Assembly: GCF_021134715.1 (NCBI RefSeq)
Contig: NC_060027.1
Coordinates: 2,232,001 to 2,296,000 of the forward strand
Length of the DNA: 64,000 nt
Source of the DNA: Daphnia pulex
Taxonomy: Eukaryota > Arthropoda > Branchiopoda > Diplostraca > Daphniidae
Direction of reading: 5' to 3'
The notes below the pieces were generated by a model. The model worked only from the letters and a program-made list of their open reading frames with translations, made no database searches and was not told the origin of the DNA. The position numbers and the translations under genes are program-made. Below are positions 46,701 through 56,200 of this stretch, piece after piece. The first letter of the stretch is position 1. The number at the start of each line of letters is the position of its first letter.

Positions 46701-49079
46701 GTGTGTCGACCCCTGTGGTGGAAGGCGAGCCGTCTTGAGGCATCATGGCCCCGTTGTTCAATTGCGTAAACTTGAATTCTTCATTTAGCTCAACAAGCTT
46801 GTCACGCTCCACGATCAAGCGCTATTGACCAAGAAGAAACGACATTAATTGCTGAGCAATTCAGCTGTGTGTACTGCACACATTTTTACCTCTTTTTCCA
46901 GAGTTAGGGCTTCGTTACGCTCCACGATGTTCTTGTGTTGCAGTTCAAACTTGTCTGCTCGCCGACGTTCTTCATCGAGCGCACTCTGGACTTCAGCTAT
47001 TTGCTTCCTCTGCAATTCCAGTTGAGATTTCCAGGGCCCAAGCTTTTTCAACTCCTGGGCAAACCACACGTTGTGAAATGAATCGAAACCAAAAGGGAAA
47101 TTTTTGAATGGGCGTAACTATATACCTCCTCCAATTCCATGTTTTGCTGAATGTATTGGCTGTTTTTCTCTTCGAGCTTGCGCAACTGGCGTTTAAGTTC
47201 GTTGCCTTCTTCCACTTTGCGGCGCATGCTATCAATGGTCGACTGGGCGTTTTCGAGTCGAGCCGATCTCTCGCGAAGAATGTCCACTTCGTCCTTTAGG
47301 CTACGGGTTTGTTCGGCAGCGCTCTGTAGATCGTCCTGTCGCATACGCAACCTCGCCAGCTCTTGCTCAAGAACTTCGTTACGAAGTCGGACCTCTTCCC
47401 GTGCTTTTTGATAATAAATAGAAAAGAGGACGCGAGTTAAATTCATACTTCCTTTCAATGTGAAATTGTCGGGCATTGATTTACCAGAATCCGATCTGAG
47501 AAGCTCTTCCGTCAGGCGGACAATCTCGCGTTTCTGCATCAATGCGGACGGATTGCCTCCGTCGGACCTGTCCAAACTCTCTAACGGCACACCACCTGAT
47601 CGCAGCGACTCGACTTCAGATTGCAAGTGTTGGATCTCGTCTTGCAAAGTTGATATCTGTAATACGGTTACTATTTTGTCAGTCCCTGTTCACATCACAT
47701 TACGGGACATGCAGCAATGGAGGGTACCTGTAAATTGAGCTGCTGACGTTCCTTGGCCAGTAGCTTCTTCTCTTCGTTGGCCGCTTCAAGTTGTGCCATC
47801 AGATTGTGAAATCCTGTGCCAGTGGTTTGGTTCGGGCTACGTCCGGCCATTACAGCCAACGAATCTGCGTTGGGAACTAAGGAACCTCCAGCCAGCTCGT
47901 CGATGCCAGGTAGCCCCTGGATAGCAGCCATAATTCCTCGCTGGACATCTTCTTCCATCTGCAGGATTGCCTGGATGAACTCTTCTTGGCGCTCACAGTG
48001 AACAGCACAGCCTAACACTAGCTGCAAAAGTCTGCACAGTTCCGCTTCGTCTTCATTTTCACCTGCACAACAAGTTTCAATGAATCCACAATCACGACGA
48101 GACATGAGAGACAACTGCCATCGAAACGGCGAATAAAGAGAAAGAAAGAAAAGTAGCGGCGTAGCAAAAAGGCTGGTCCGCAAACTTTCTCACTCTTTCC
48201 AAATGTGGTCGAGAGCTGGAGGAGGAGTTACGTCAACTTCTTCTCACATAGTGACAGCGATAAACAAATATAACAATAGCCATTGTCGTTTGGTAGCTCA
48301 CCTATCTTGCTGACGTCTGGCATGGTGAAGCCAGATAAACGTTGCCCCAGATGGACCTCGTAATAGTCAACAAGTCGCTCCAATACTTTTTTCCAGTTGC
48401 TAACCTTGAGTGAGGAATTGAATTTAGAAAAAAAAAAAAGAAAAGAGTTAGCCAGGGAGTCGTTGAAACGTGTGTGCTATATGCTCAAGAGCGTGACGAC
48501 GAATGGCGATCACAGTTTTGCCCATACTGCATTTTCCTTGACACAGGCACAATTGATAAATACAAGGGAAAGAAGTGCATAAGGAAAACTGGGGCTGGAG
48601 ACAAGAAACTCAAAGTAGGTCTGCGGGAGTGCCCAAGTAGCTAGCTTCAATAGAACCAATCACATAGAGAAAGCTTAAGGGACCTTCGTTTAAAGATTTC
48701 CGATGCAACAAAGAACCTTTATGGCAATTTACCTTTAATATTTTGTTGGAAGTTACATTTTCCTTGATTTTTGAAAGCCAGGTATCATTGAACCATGGGG
48801 GATCACTACAAGGAATAATTGCAAGAAAAAAAAATTGGTCCAATTAAATGCTGATATAGCTCATTAACATTTTGTATAATAACCTACATTAAATTCAGGA
48901 CTTTTGCTACAGTGACCCCATCACTCAAACTGGCAGCATCAGGCTGTGGTGATTCCAAATTGAACTTGTGAAGCTGCAAACATTGCAAAAAAAAGTTAAT
49001 TAGATTGCGTCACCGAAGGTAACAAAGGCGTGTGACTTACCCATTGCAAGAGGTGATGAAGCTGCCATTGTGCAGCCAT
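37711..49079 (-). CDS. hook: Hook microtubule/dynein adaptor protein
   Basis: Thirteen exons: 49079-49041, 48973-48888, 48805-48733, 48404-48302, 48062-47728, 47656-47485, 47403-47126, 47054-46890, 46821-46676, 46546-46409, 38560-38358, 38260-37980 and 37902-37711 (TAA). All junctions are GT-AG and in phase, giving 736 residues; vertebrate Hook proteins are about 720. The N-terminal Hook domain (residues about 1-160) is clear: PWFNDTWLSKIKEN and LCRLLQLVLGCAVHCERQEE. A long coiled coil follows (about 180-650), including EKLLRLQHENRLLKE. Family signatures near the end are MEERYKRYIEKAKMVLKTLD and QSFLTRSRQAA. Hooks link cargo (with FTS/FHIP) to dynein-dynactin through the N-terminal domain. 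The intron after exon 10 is 7.8 kb and holds an alternative terminal exon extension and a DIRS element. Confidence 0.92.
39186..39372. repeat. DIRS left inverted terminal repeat
   Basis: The inner part (about 39268-39372, from ACCCTAAGGGTGTAGACC) is the inverse complement of 44271-44377. The outer 80 bp (39186-39267, starting AATTGGTAAATTACCC) is unique to this end and recurs inverted in the internal complementary region. Confidence 0.85.
39792..39917. repeat. DIRS internal complementary region
   Basis: 39792-39880 is the inverse of the outer left end, and 39877-39917 is the inverse of the outer right end. The two overlap at AATT. This composite is the template thought to circularise the cDNA of DIRS elements. 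It contains the palindromic GAAATGCATTTC. Confidence 0.85.
39943..41043 (-). CDS. DIRS tyrosine recombinase
   Basis: 366 residues from an ATG at 41043. The N-terminal half is a SAM-like core-binding domain (TLATYDSAWRNWTHWC, then helices with LQFLTDLLASGKSYSAINIH). The catalytic half has the expected residues: Arg in ATLMRASEI (about residue 207), HSTRG (HxxR, about 317), Trp in RAGSWS, and the nucleophilic Tyr in FNRFYNRAS (about 354). In DIRS elements this enzyme inserts a circular DNA intermediate without a target duplication, in place of an integrase. The ORF overlaps the end of the polyprotein, and the reading frame is intact. Confidence 0.88.
   Translation of the reverse strand: MDRSGLVPGATRASVRRSISSSAGAGPPDIGTERAAPVISIQRTSLGRLETVRRQLRDRGFSSNVVDLLVAGNRPTTLATYDSAWRNWTHWCVRRDTDPLSADLTEVLQFLTDLLASGKSYSAINIHRSMLSRTLGSIEGVQIGAHPLVVRLMKGCYHKNPPKPKYNDMWDPSQVVEFINSLGENRHLTLSVLASKLVTMIALATLMRASEIAAIGYRSVVFSERGVVFSLDRLRKAQRNGPLQSFSILNDPDPILCPVLALKEFVERTNQFRRETDEGKLFVALIAPHRPVSASTVSRWIKSFLQKAGINTRCFGAHSTRGAAASKAVSDGVPVEAILRAGSWSKETTFNRFYNRASTQTMFVQN
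40731..44237 (-). CDS. DIRS gag-reverse transcriptase-RNase H polyprotein
   Basis: 1168 residues from an ATG at 44237 (MAGPSDFYGWHRHQRMDPRA). Residues 1 to about 500 are a Gag-like region with an Arg/Asp-rich start and a Glu-rich patch near 140-180. Reverse transcriptase follows at about 570-780, with FVIPKKSGGFRPIVNLKPLN, LDLKDAY and the catalytic YLDD box near residue 693. RNase H starts about residue 855 (FSDASLTGWGAY) and includes NELEMLGALYAI. After it comes the conserved DIRS region with DLFASHWNAQLPSFFSWRP. The enzyme would copy the element RNA in the cytoplasm or nucleus. The frame is uninterrupted. The 3' end overlaps the recombinase ORF by about 310 bp in another frame. A longer frame opens at 44321 without an ATG. 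Confidence 0.88.
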   Translation of the reverse strand: MAGPSDFYGWHRHQRMDPRAVGFRTEQEARDWANRSRDWNGQPRDRFVHFDYPDRERSPLRNYREWAPSFDAQPPLFNIPPVIPPPAFDVPPRDQFFHGDRFYQNDVGDRPRGRAKERGNGAEFPLDDRIEEEAYVRFSKLRDLEEREKRESRQEEDEEDGEYLEVEDEEEEELDEGGPKLVDRPWLPKERTPQAPAAGSKSKGKALKPTRAAAAAATAGSSKAASESGEVTAFIPTAISDEIRVWLTTGLSTDDSKAISKKFELEFEDPTFSIKPPKLDGFMLRHAKDKDRLKGVNASEEALIQTQLKIMDVAPPLFDLYAKVCALGEGETVTQAKNTVRAVLQQWGRAYYHITQRRRRAVVTLVEPTYDFILSNPDAFAPGKEATELLFTDKFLETMLKEASQDATLASSSAARARAKAGGRKVAVNPGPSQRVLRPRREAAAQFPVEGRQSGGVGRGRPPGATAWTRGGERYVFVPPSDPIQILRNTVVCENVGGRILHFAKMWETVTDDRWVLDSVSNGVKLDFVETPNQTKLPRPITMSKEMASVCDQEVKDLLEKKAIVEISNSGEDGFVCSLFVIPKKSGGFRPIVNLKPLNVFIRYEHFKMENLDSARFILREGDWLAKLDLKDAYLTVPVHPSHQKYLRFTWKGRIFQFTCLAFGLAPAPRYFTKILKVVAAFLRRQGMRLIVYLDDILIVNTSKDSTKADVNKVVELLQNLGFLINWEKSIVEPSQVIEYLGLVINSVKLSFSLPSDKAATVKAKCDAALARSRISLREIASIMGNFTWAIPTIPFAQSHFRRMQAFYIKQARKVGFNLKSECVLSAETRDDLEWWSNNLGLKREKLFFPSVPDLEIFSDASLTGWGAYCNNVRTRGSWTLEDTKRHINELEMLGALYAIQSFAAVSESIAIKIYLDNVTAVAYINHGGGTRSKALTQLSTTLTAWCESRNIAIEAVHLSGKLNVIADEESRAGPDASDWKLNPSVFSRVQKIWPSKVDLFASHWNAQLPSFFSWRPQPQALNTNAFSVNWKGLSGYLFPPFALIFQCLEKIRREKADVVFVCPVWTGQAWFPVLLELACDVVFLLQQEPDLLTSALNEPHPLLASSALHLAVWRLSGDSCVTEAFRRTWSTFLWPEIDRPPSQLTIPHGGTGHIGVCEGIRIPCRRI
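44271..44408. repeat. DIRS right inverted terminal repeat
   Basis: 44271-44377 mirrors 39268-39372. The outer extension, with GGTCTAGGCGAAATGCATTT through AGTACAATT, is present in inverse form only in the internal complementary region. Confidence 0.85.
44409..45213 (-). other. Hook intron / 3' UTR of the long isoform
   Basis: This lies between the DIRS element and the stop codon of the extended Hook exon. I see no exon. A variant poly-A signal, ATTAAA, is present on the minus strand near 45025-45030 and could end the long-tail transcript before the element. Confidence 0.35.
45214..46546 (-). CDS. hook: Extended exon 10: alternative Ser-rich C-terminus of Hook
   Basis: The exon-10 frame does not stop at its donor (46408). 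It reads on without a break for about 400 codons to TGA at 45216-45214. Skipping that splice gives a 909-residue protein: the Hook domain and the first part of the coiled coil to ITCLEAENR, then a Ser/Thr/Pro-rich tail. The tail has CTCRVCPPR at its start, PHKPPPPP, polyThr, RRESDPALS and DETDSGYRGG motifs, and a basic/amphipathic end (KSFGKSLKKRKMFKAAANAM). This form would lack the C-terminal cargo-binding (FTS/FHIP) region. The open length and non-random composition argue against retained-intron noise. No conserved domain is recognised in the tail. Confidence 0.65.
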
Positions 49080-49722
49080 ATTCTGCAGAAGCGATTCGGT
49101 AAACAGAAAAAAAAAGAACACAAATCCTAGCTGCTTTTCAAGCGATTAACCCTACAGTACTAATGTCAGAGAGAATCGCATTACTTCGACTAATATGTAA
49201 ACAAAAACAAACAAAACAAAAGAAATTTTCAGATAAGTGTTAATCGAAACAACATGAAACGTCAGCCATGAAAGGCTTGGGCTTAAATGACAACAACGAC
49301 GACGCTACAAGCTCCCTCTAACGGGGAAAAAAATGAAAGAAGAATTTGGTGTGTAACTTGTTGCTCTTCTTTTGGCCAGTTTGATGGTTAATATTTACGC
49401 TGTTTTTATTAATTAAATTATGCTTTATTTTTTTACAAACCGTTTATTTGATTTTCATATTTTTTTCTTAAATTAAAATATTATCGTAACTGGTACTTTT
49501 GAAGGAATGGCAATGTCTCACAGGATGATTGACAAATTGGAATTCCAAAGTCGTAAAAACGTGGTAAAAACTGAAAAAAAGAGATAATTTTAGATAAGCG
49601 ATGGTAAAATAATTGAGATCAAAATGCGTAGTAGCCATGACCCACATGCCAATAATATGTTAGGATTTCAATGTTGACTATCCTTTGATAATTTCATCAG
49701 ATGGGATCAAGTAATCAGCGTG

Positions 49723-52700
49723 TCACTCATCCACACTAGCGGCTGACGAATATGGAGATAGACTTGATGCTACACTAGACTTTCGACTAGATTGTTGAGA
49801 TCTCGCAGACACCATGAGTAAATCTCCTTCACCAGCCATTGTGGCCTTGTCACCTACCCTCTTCTTTTTGTAGTATGAAAGAACCGAACTGAGAAGGCTA
49901 GTCCTTGCTGATGAAAGGCTTTGCATCTGATCACTAAAGAGGTTGAAATTTGCCTCCCTGACTTCCTTGAGTGAGGACAAAGATTTAATTCCATGCTTTT
50001 TCATTCTCCCTGTCACAGGCAGACCCTTGGGAAGCTCAATTTGAGTTGGCTCGTGCAGTCTCAAGCCACAGAAAGGAGTTCCATCTTTCACATGTTTCTT
50101 CATGATCTCCTTGCCCTCCAACTCTTTCAGCTTTATCTGATTTAGTGGCACTAGCTGAGGAGGTACTGCAGGCACTTTGGCTAATTCCACTTCCCACTCA
50201 TACACCGGCCCAGGCTCTTCTGTTGATGACTTTACCAATGATTTAACCCCGGCCCATTCCACTTCCTTCAGCCTCTGAGTTGCAGTGACCGAGTCAGCAA
50301 AGATCTTTTTCAAGTCTGTTATAAATTTGTTGAAGACGTCGTCCTCTCCGTGGTAGCCGAAATCCAGAAGATCCTCACGAAATCGATACGGGATTTTACT
50401 TTCAGCGCCAATTGCAGCTCCTTCGGAATCCTCGGTTCTGCCCAGTAGAGCTTCGACAATCCGGGGACCGTGTCCGTCGAGAGGTGACCGGCTCAAGTGA
50501 ACGGTTGCTACTGAATCCCCGCAAACCACGTACAGCACATGTTTGGACGCCAGGAGTGGCCTCTGACAACTGAACTGAACTCGATCCCCCTTGTTTCCGG
50601 TGCTGAAGGCCAACTGGATCGTGTTGACGCATTTCCCTTGGTTGAGATCCCAGTAACGTAGCTCCTGGTACGCATGAAAAAAATTGAAATACGTGCAAAC
50701 AATGCATGTTTTCAAGTTAAACCTTCCAAAAGCGGTATTCTAACTCATGTTTTATTTATGTCAAGTATTTTTCTCACAGCTTGATCGGAGAGGCTCCACA
50801 GGAATTCCGATTGCTTTACCAAGCAAACGGCCGCTATGGTGGCGGCGTGTCCGCTCAGAACCATCCACGGCTTGGCCAAATGAGTAGGACTCCACAGACG
50901 GATGTTGCCGTCGGTACTGCCCGACACTATCAAACCCTTTTCGTCGTCGTAATCGAAGCACGTGACTCCCTGGTAATAAATTTTTTAAATGCGTCAGCCA
51001 ACACCACACGTGCACATAACTAATATTGTTTCTTCCCCGAATTCCATTTTTTCTATTCGTGACAGTATATTCCCCTTTTTTCTTAAACTCGGCTTTACCG
51101 GGCTTGTACGGAGAGTGACGGACGGCAGTGTATCCATTCCTCCGGATTGGGGACGCAAGTGACGTATGACTAACGATGTGGTGGAGTTCTTGCTGCAAGA
51201 AATCACCCTCAACATCGTCCTCTTTAAGTCCACCTGCAGTATGGGGCTGTCGTGGCAGCCGGGCATAATTGTGAGCGTCACCATTCCCGCCTGCAGGTGC
51301 AACTCCTGTAATTGATTGAAACGGTAAATAAGAATGTAATGGGATCTCAAACAGACGTGTTCAAATTTGGCGCCCTACTCGCCAGTAGATGTGTTGAATT
51401 TCGTGATCAGCTTCCCGTTTCTTGAATAAAGAAGTTGAAGCTTTCAAGAATCGGAGCACGAAGACGTCGCCTTCATCATCGCCGACACCCAGTAAAGGTT
51501 CCGAACGGCCTGTTGTGACGGGCGCCATGTACGCCAGTGAAGTCGGAATATCTTTCATGCCATCCAGACGAAAGCGCTCGACAAAAGGAGTTACGACAGT
51601 GGTAAAAAAGTGCAGACATCGTCCTATTAGATTTGTTATTGTTATTTGGTTATTTATGACGTCAAAATTCAACAGGTACACCAAGTGTGACTACTCACCG
51701 CTTGATGCCACCACCAGTGAATTGAATTCGTCCATGTGAACGCAGTCGGTGATCCAGCCGCTCAGATGTACCTTCTTTTGGATTTCCAAACCAACAACAA
51801 AAATGGTAAGAAAAACTCTCATAATCTCTTCATTTTTTCGTCGAAAAGAAAAATGTTTTTCTTTAAGAGCCGCCGCTTTTTGTTAAAGGCAAAGTTTATT
51901 CGGGGCCGGCTCTCCGAGACTTTTGGGGAGGACCACCACTTGCGATGAACGATGAAAAAGGGGTGAAGTGTTTATACACCTAAGCTCCTCGAGACACGTA
52001 TTGAATTGGAAAAGAAAAAAAAAAAACCTCGCATGATAGATATTATAAGCTTCTACTTTAGCTGGAACCTCGGCTTAACCCTATAGAGTCAATGTTTCAA
52101 GAGTTCGGTCCAGGTGTTCGCACTTTTTCCACCTTTTCATCTGAATAATAAGTCGGACCAAAAAAAAAAAAAAAGTAAAATAGCCGAGCGGTGATCAAGC
52201 GGAAGGATTGAAAATATTTTTGCGCCGTTCTTATTATTCGTTATCCCCCCTCTGTCCATTCCGAGTGGACGGTGCTATAGTTTGGTTGGAGAGAAATCAT
52301 GACATTCTTTTCGCATGTTGAAAATGCAGAAGGCAAAGAATATAATAAAGGACGGAAGAAAATGGGGCCGTGGAATGCGCATTGTTATTCGAACGTTTTG
52401 AAGAAGTCGAATTCAAGAAGAAGAAGAAGAAGGAAAAGAACCTTTTGACTGGAACCGTCATTGTAGGAGATGGCTGTTGAAGGAGCAGCAGCAGCAGGAG
52501 CGTTTGGCCTGCTGTTGGCTGACGTTCCAGACGCTGCTGACGGGATGGATAATGGAGCCTTAATGCTGGCTACTGGAGCGGAGCTGAGACGAAGCGTGAA
52601 AGCCGCGGCCAGCTTCAAGGCCACGTCGTAGACGGCCACGCGCCCTTTGGCCGACACCATCACCAGCGAGACGGACTGCCGTTGTTGTCCACCGTCGGCA

Positions 52701-53084
52701 TTCTTCTGGCTCACCATCATCATCCGCACAATGCTTTCCCTCTTTGTCGATTGTGGACATAAGTCAACGAAAATGAGAAGAAGAAAAAGTCAGAATGGGG
52801 CGAACAGAAAAATGTGAATCACAAGTCACAAAAAGGACTCAAGGATGGACTCTCTCTCTCAAAGTTAAAGAAAAACAACCTGCCAAATTGTGAAGCCGAG
52901 AAAAAAGGGGCCCAGGTATAGTCAGAATAGAGACCAAGAGTTGGTAAAAGAAGAAAATGGAAATTAATGGACTAGAAGAGCAAGATGGAATGGAAAGAAA
53001 TTTGATCAGCTTCTAAAGATAAAATACCTTTAACGGGGTGCAGCAAGTGTAGGAGACGGGCTGCTGCTGCTGGTTGTCGGCCAT
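49723..53084 (-). CDS. WD-repeat protein, possibly ciliary (WDR49/WDR64-like)
   Basis: The exons 53084-53028, 52741-52442, about 51774-51699, 51623-51379, about 51305-51016, 50969-50778 and 50664-49723 (TGA) give about 700 residues. WD-type strands are clear: GDDEGDVFVLRFL, FDYDDEKGLIVSGSTDGNIR, LSGHAATIAAVC and ELRYWDLNQGKCVNTIQL. An N-terminal strand (SVSLVMVSAKGRVAVYDV) and the GWITDCVHMDEFNSLVVASS segment recall the WDR49/WDR64/WDY family; that assignment is tentative. The C-terminal 230 residues are Lys/Ser-rich and non-WD, with SARSQQSSRKSSVASS. The fifth exon is one base short of an open frame (near 51224). An RFX X-box precedes the start codon, which supports a cilium or sperm role. 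Exon borders at 51774 and 51016 are uncertain. Confidence 0.68.
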
Positions 53085-53165
53085 CGTTGTTTGTGTGTGT
53101 GTGTGTAGTGTCCCCGACATGAGCCACCGTGTGTGCTGGATGGAAGGGCGAATAACAGACTGGTC

Positions 53166-53178
53166 GTTGCTGGGCAAC
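53166..53178 (-). promoter_or_regulatory. RFX X-box
   Basis: GTTGCTGGGCAAC is an imperfect palindrome of the RFX half-sites (GTTGCY and RGCAAC). It lies 82 bp upstream of the WD-repeat gene's ATG. X-boxes within about 200 bp of the start codon mark ciliary genes in nematodes, insects and vertebrates. Confidence 0.6.
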
Positions 53179-53284
53179 GTAGCAAGACAAATGACCGCGT
53201 CGGACAACCGAAAAAAATATGTGAGCTTTTTTCTTTCTAAAAGGGACAAACAAAACACGCACATAGATGCACACACCACATTAG

Positions 53285-56200
53285 TTTTGTTTGTTTTTTT
53301 TTTCTTCTCCTTTTAGACAGACCGGTGTGGGAACCAAAACACAGTGGAGAGGCTGGAATCTTTCCGAGGACCCAAACAAAATGTGTCGAAATTCCCCCCT
53401 TGGATGTCGGACACACATTACTCAACTGGAGACAAATTCGATCGAATGTTTGAGGTATTTTTCATATTCCCTGCCCTCATATCTACAACAACAACATTTC
53501 AAATCTCTTTTGCTTTTTAATGGGGGGACAGAAATTCGTCGAATTTTCAATTGTACAAGAGAGAAGGAGGGGGCTATAGAACGTGCGGTGAATGCACTAA
53601 ATAGCGCCGCCATTGCCGTTTCTCCACTCTCATCGATCAGGAACCCCCATCCGTCCGTCGAGTTTGCCTGGACACATTGACGATGGATGAAGAGAGCCTG
53701 ACCAGAGTGAAATCCTCACGACCGGACGGCGGACCCGGAGACTTTGATACACACCGTGTGGGAAAAATGAAGAAGAAGAAGAAGAATAGATGGAGGGGCC
53801 ACAACTTTCTCAGACGGGAAAAATGTTCCAGGGGCTGGGGGAGCCCAGGAGTAGCCAAAGCGTCGCGCTACGTGCTGCCGAGAAAGGCACGTCAGATTTC
53901 CTTCCATTTCAATAGCGAAAAATAAAGAATAAGAGGCGATGAAAAGAGACCAAAAACGTAATCACTTTTGATGTTATTTAGGTTTCTCTGCGGCTCGGCC
54001 TTTCTTTATGTACCTGGAAATGCCACCACCACCAACGAGGAAGAGGGATTTAGTTGAGCTTTTATGCTATCAAAGAGCTTAGCTCCGCACAATCGCCGAT
54101 TGATTGAACGTCATCATTGTCACCTAATGGTCGACAATGAAAAGCAACAAGCTCCCAGCTACTCCTCCTAACCTTATCGCCGTGGTGTTACCGCTGTGCC
54201 TGCCCACCCTCCCCCCCCCCCCATCTCTTACTACCTTTTATTTCTACCTGGATGGACACGGACAATAAGGATGTTGTACACAAGGCCCCCGGGTACGCGG
54301 ACACATCAACATCGATTTCACGCGAGCAATGAGTAAGTCAAAAATGAAATTGTCCTTTTTTTTGAATGATTTTATTTTATATCTGTTGTCGGCGGACAAA
54401 AGACGATTTCCAAAAAGGGCATCATCACCCAAAGTTAAAATCAGAAAATTCTAGAAGAAGATTATCTAAGAGAATCATTATAAAAAAATTCGGTGCGTAC
54501 GTAGTTACCAACAGGGCAACAACATCAAAGTTGAAATAGTCAACGCCCTACTGTTTTATTTTGATTTTGCGGATGAATGAGAGAAAAGAAAAACGGGGAA
54601 TGTTTCCGCGCTGTAGTAACTAGGATGTATCTACGTATATACCCAACAAAAGTACTACCAGGCGAAACACGGGATTTTTTTTTTTTACTTTTCTTCTCTT
54701 GTTTCCCAAAGTACAGAATGTGTCTACACTAAATCCCAACCGACACACACAATAAGTCAGCCCTTCTCCGTTTTTGCCCTTTTCATTCGTCAATGAGCGA
54801 AGCGACAGACGAAGCGAATAGAAAACTAAAGTGAATAGGGAAAAACGTCCTACGGTATATACACACACAGAGAGAATATAAAAATCCCAGGTATACACGT
54901 CGCTGAAAAGGATTTTTTCCGAGACCATTCAGCCTAAATAGCCGAGTTCAATGTATACAGCCAAAAGGAAGGATCACATTTTTTTTTTTTCAACTGTACT
55001 ATATGGACTAAAAAAGAGCGTCTATATCTTGTGCGGGTACTTGGTTATCATTGTGTTGGACGTCCCCATAGACCCTTCCACGGTGCAGTTATAGAGCCGA
55101 GTCTATTTGGTCTGTGTGTGTTGTGTAGAGATTTTTATTTCATTCTTTAGCCCCCGAAATGATTTTCTATGGGGCCTGAACACGTTAAAAAAATGTCGTA
55201 GAGGCCTACTGAACTGGCCGATACCTGGCAGAAAAGTGTTCCAGGTGCGTTGAAGATGCTGCGACCCGTTTCAATTTTGTGTGGTCTTCTTCTTCCCAAC
55301 TTTTTTCCTTCTATTTTCTATTTGTTGTTTTTTTGAGGAGAAGAAGGAAAGAAATAGAAAACGGAGGGCTAGAGTAAACACTTTGGCGTTCATCACGATA
55401 AGAAACGGAGTCTAAGAAAGAAAGAAAAGAGCGAGAGAGAAAGAAAACCTTATCGGGACTGAGCCATCTTTCTCATCCGCGATGCGGATGATCGCCTAAG
55501 CAGATAAAACCTCCTTAAACGCTGGTCTTTTCTTTCTTTCTCCCTTCATATTTTTTTTATTTTATTCTTCTTCTTTCTAAAAAAAGAAGGGAATAAAAGA
55601 AGAAAAATATATACGCAGTCGTGATGGGGGAATTCATCCATTCATTGCCCGTGTGGAATGATTACAACTATAGTAAAAATTCCGGGTCGTCTTATTAAAC
55701 GTCATAAAAACATTTTCCAGATTTTTTACTTTTTCTTCTTGACTTTCTTTTTTTTTCCCTCTCCTTCGCTCCACCCCCACAGCATTCGGATAATGGTCGG
55801 GTTAAAATTAGAATCTCTCGCTCGTTATATACACTCGGATTAATTGAGTTGATTTTAAACCCTCTTTGAACCCCCCAATAATTGCCAACCAGCCCAGCAG
55901 CGGCCTGTTGTTTTTCTTACTCGAATCGACTTGGATGTGTCTAGTAGGCCTGGAACAATTTGGAAAACAGCTAGGAGAGAAATGACATGGTACACAACAG
56001 GTTGTGGGTGTTTTTTTAAATGGACCGCCGGCGCAATTACACGGGGCATGCCGCGTTGATTTCGAATATCTTTCTCCTCTTTAAATAAATGGATCTCTGA
56101 GTCTTCTTCTTGAGGAATGTGTTTTGTTTCTCTTTCCAAAAAATAGGTAGACTAGTCTTCTCCTCATCCATCTATCGGAAGGGGTCGAAGACGAGCCCCA

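Noticed and set aside
49177..49720. Open or T-rich stretch between Hook and the WD-repeat gene as a possible gene
   Set aside because: It is AT-rich, without exons; it fits the Hook promoter and the 3' UTR of the WD gene (AATAAA on the minus strand at about 49443).
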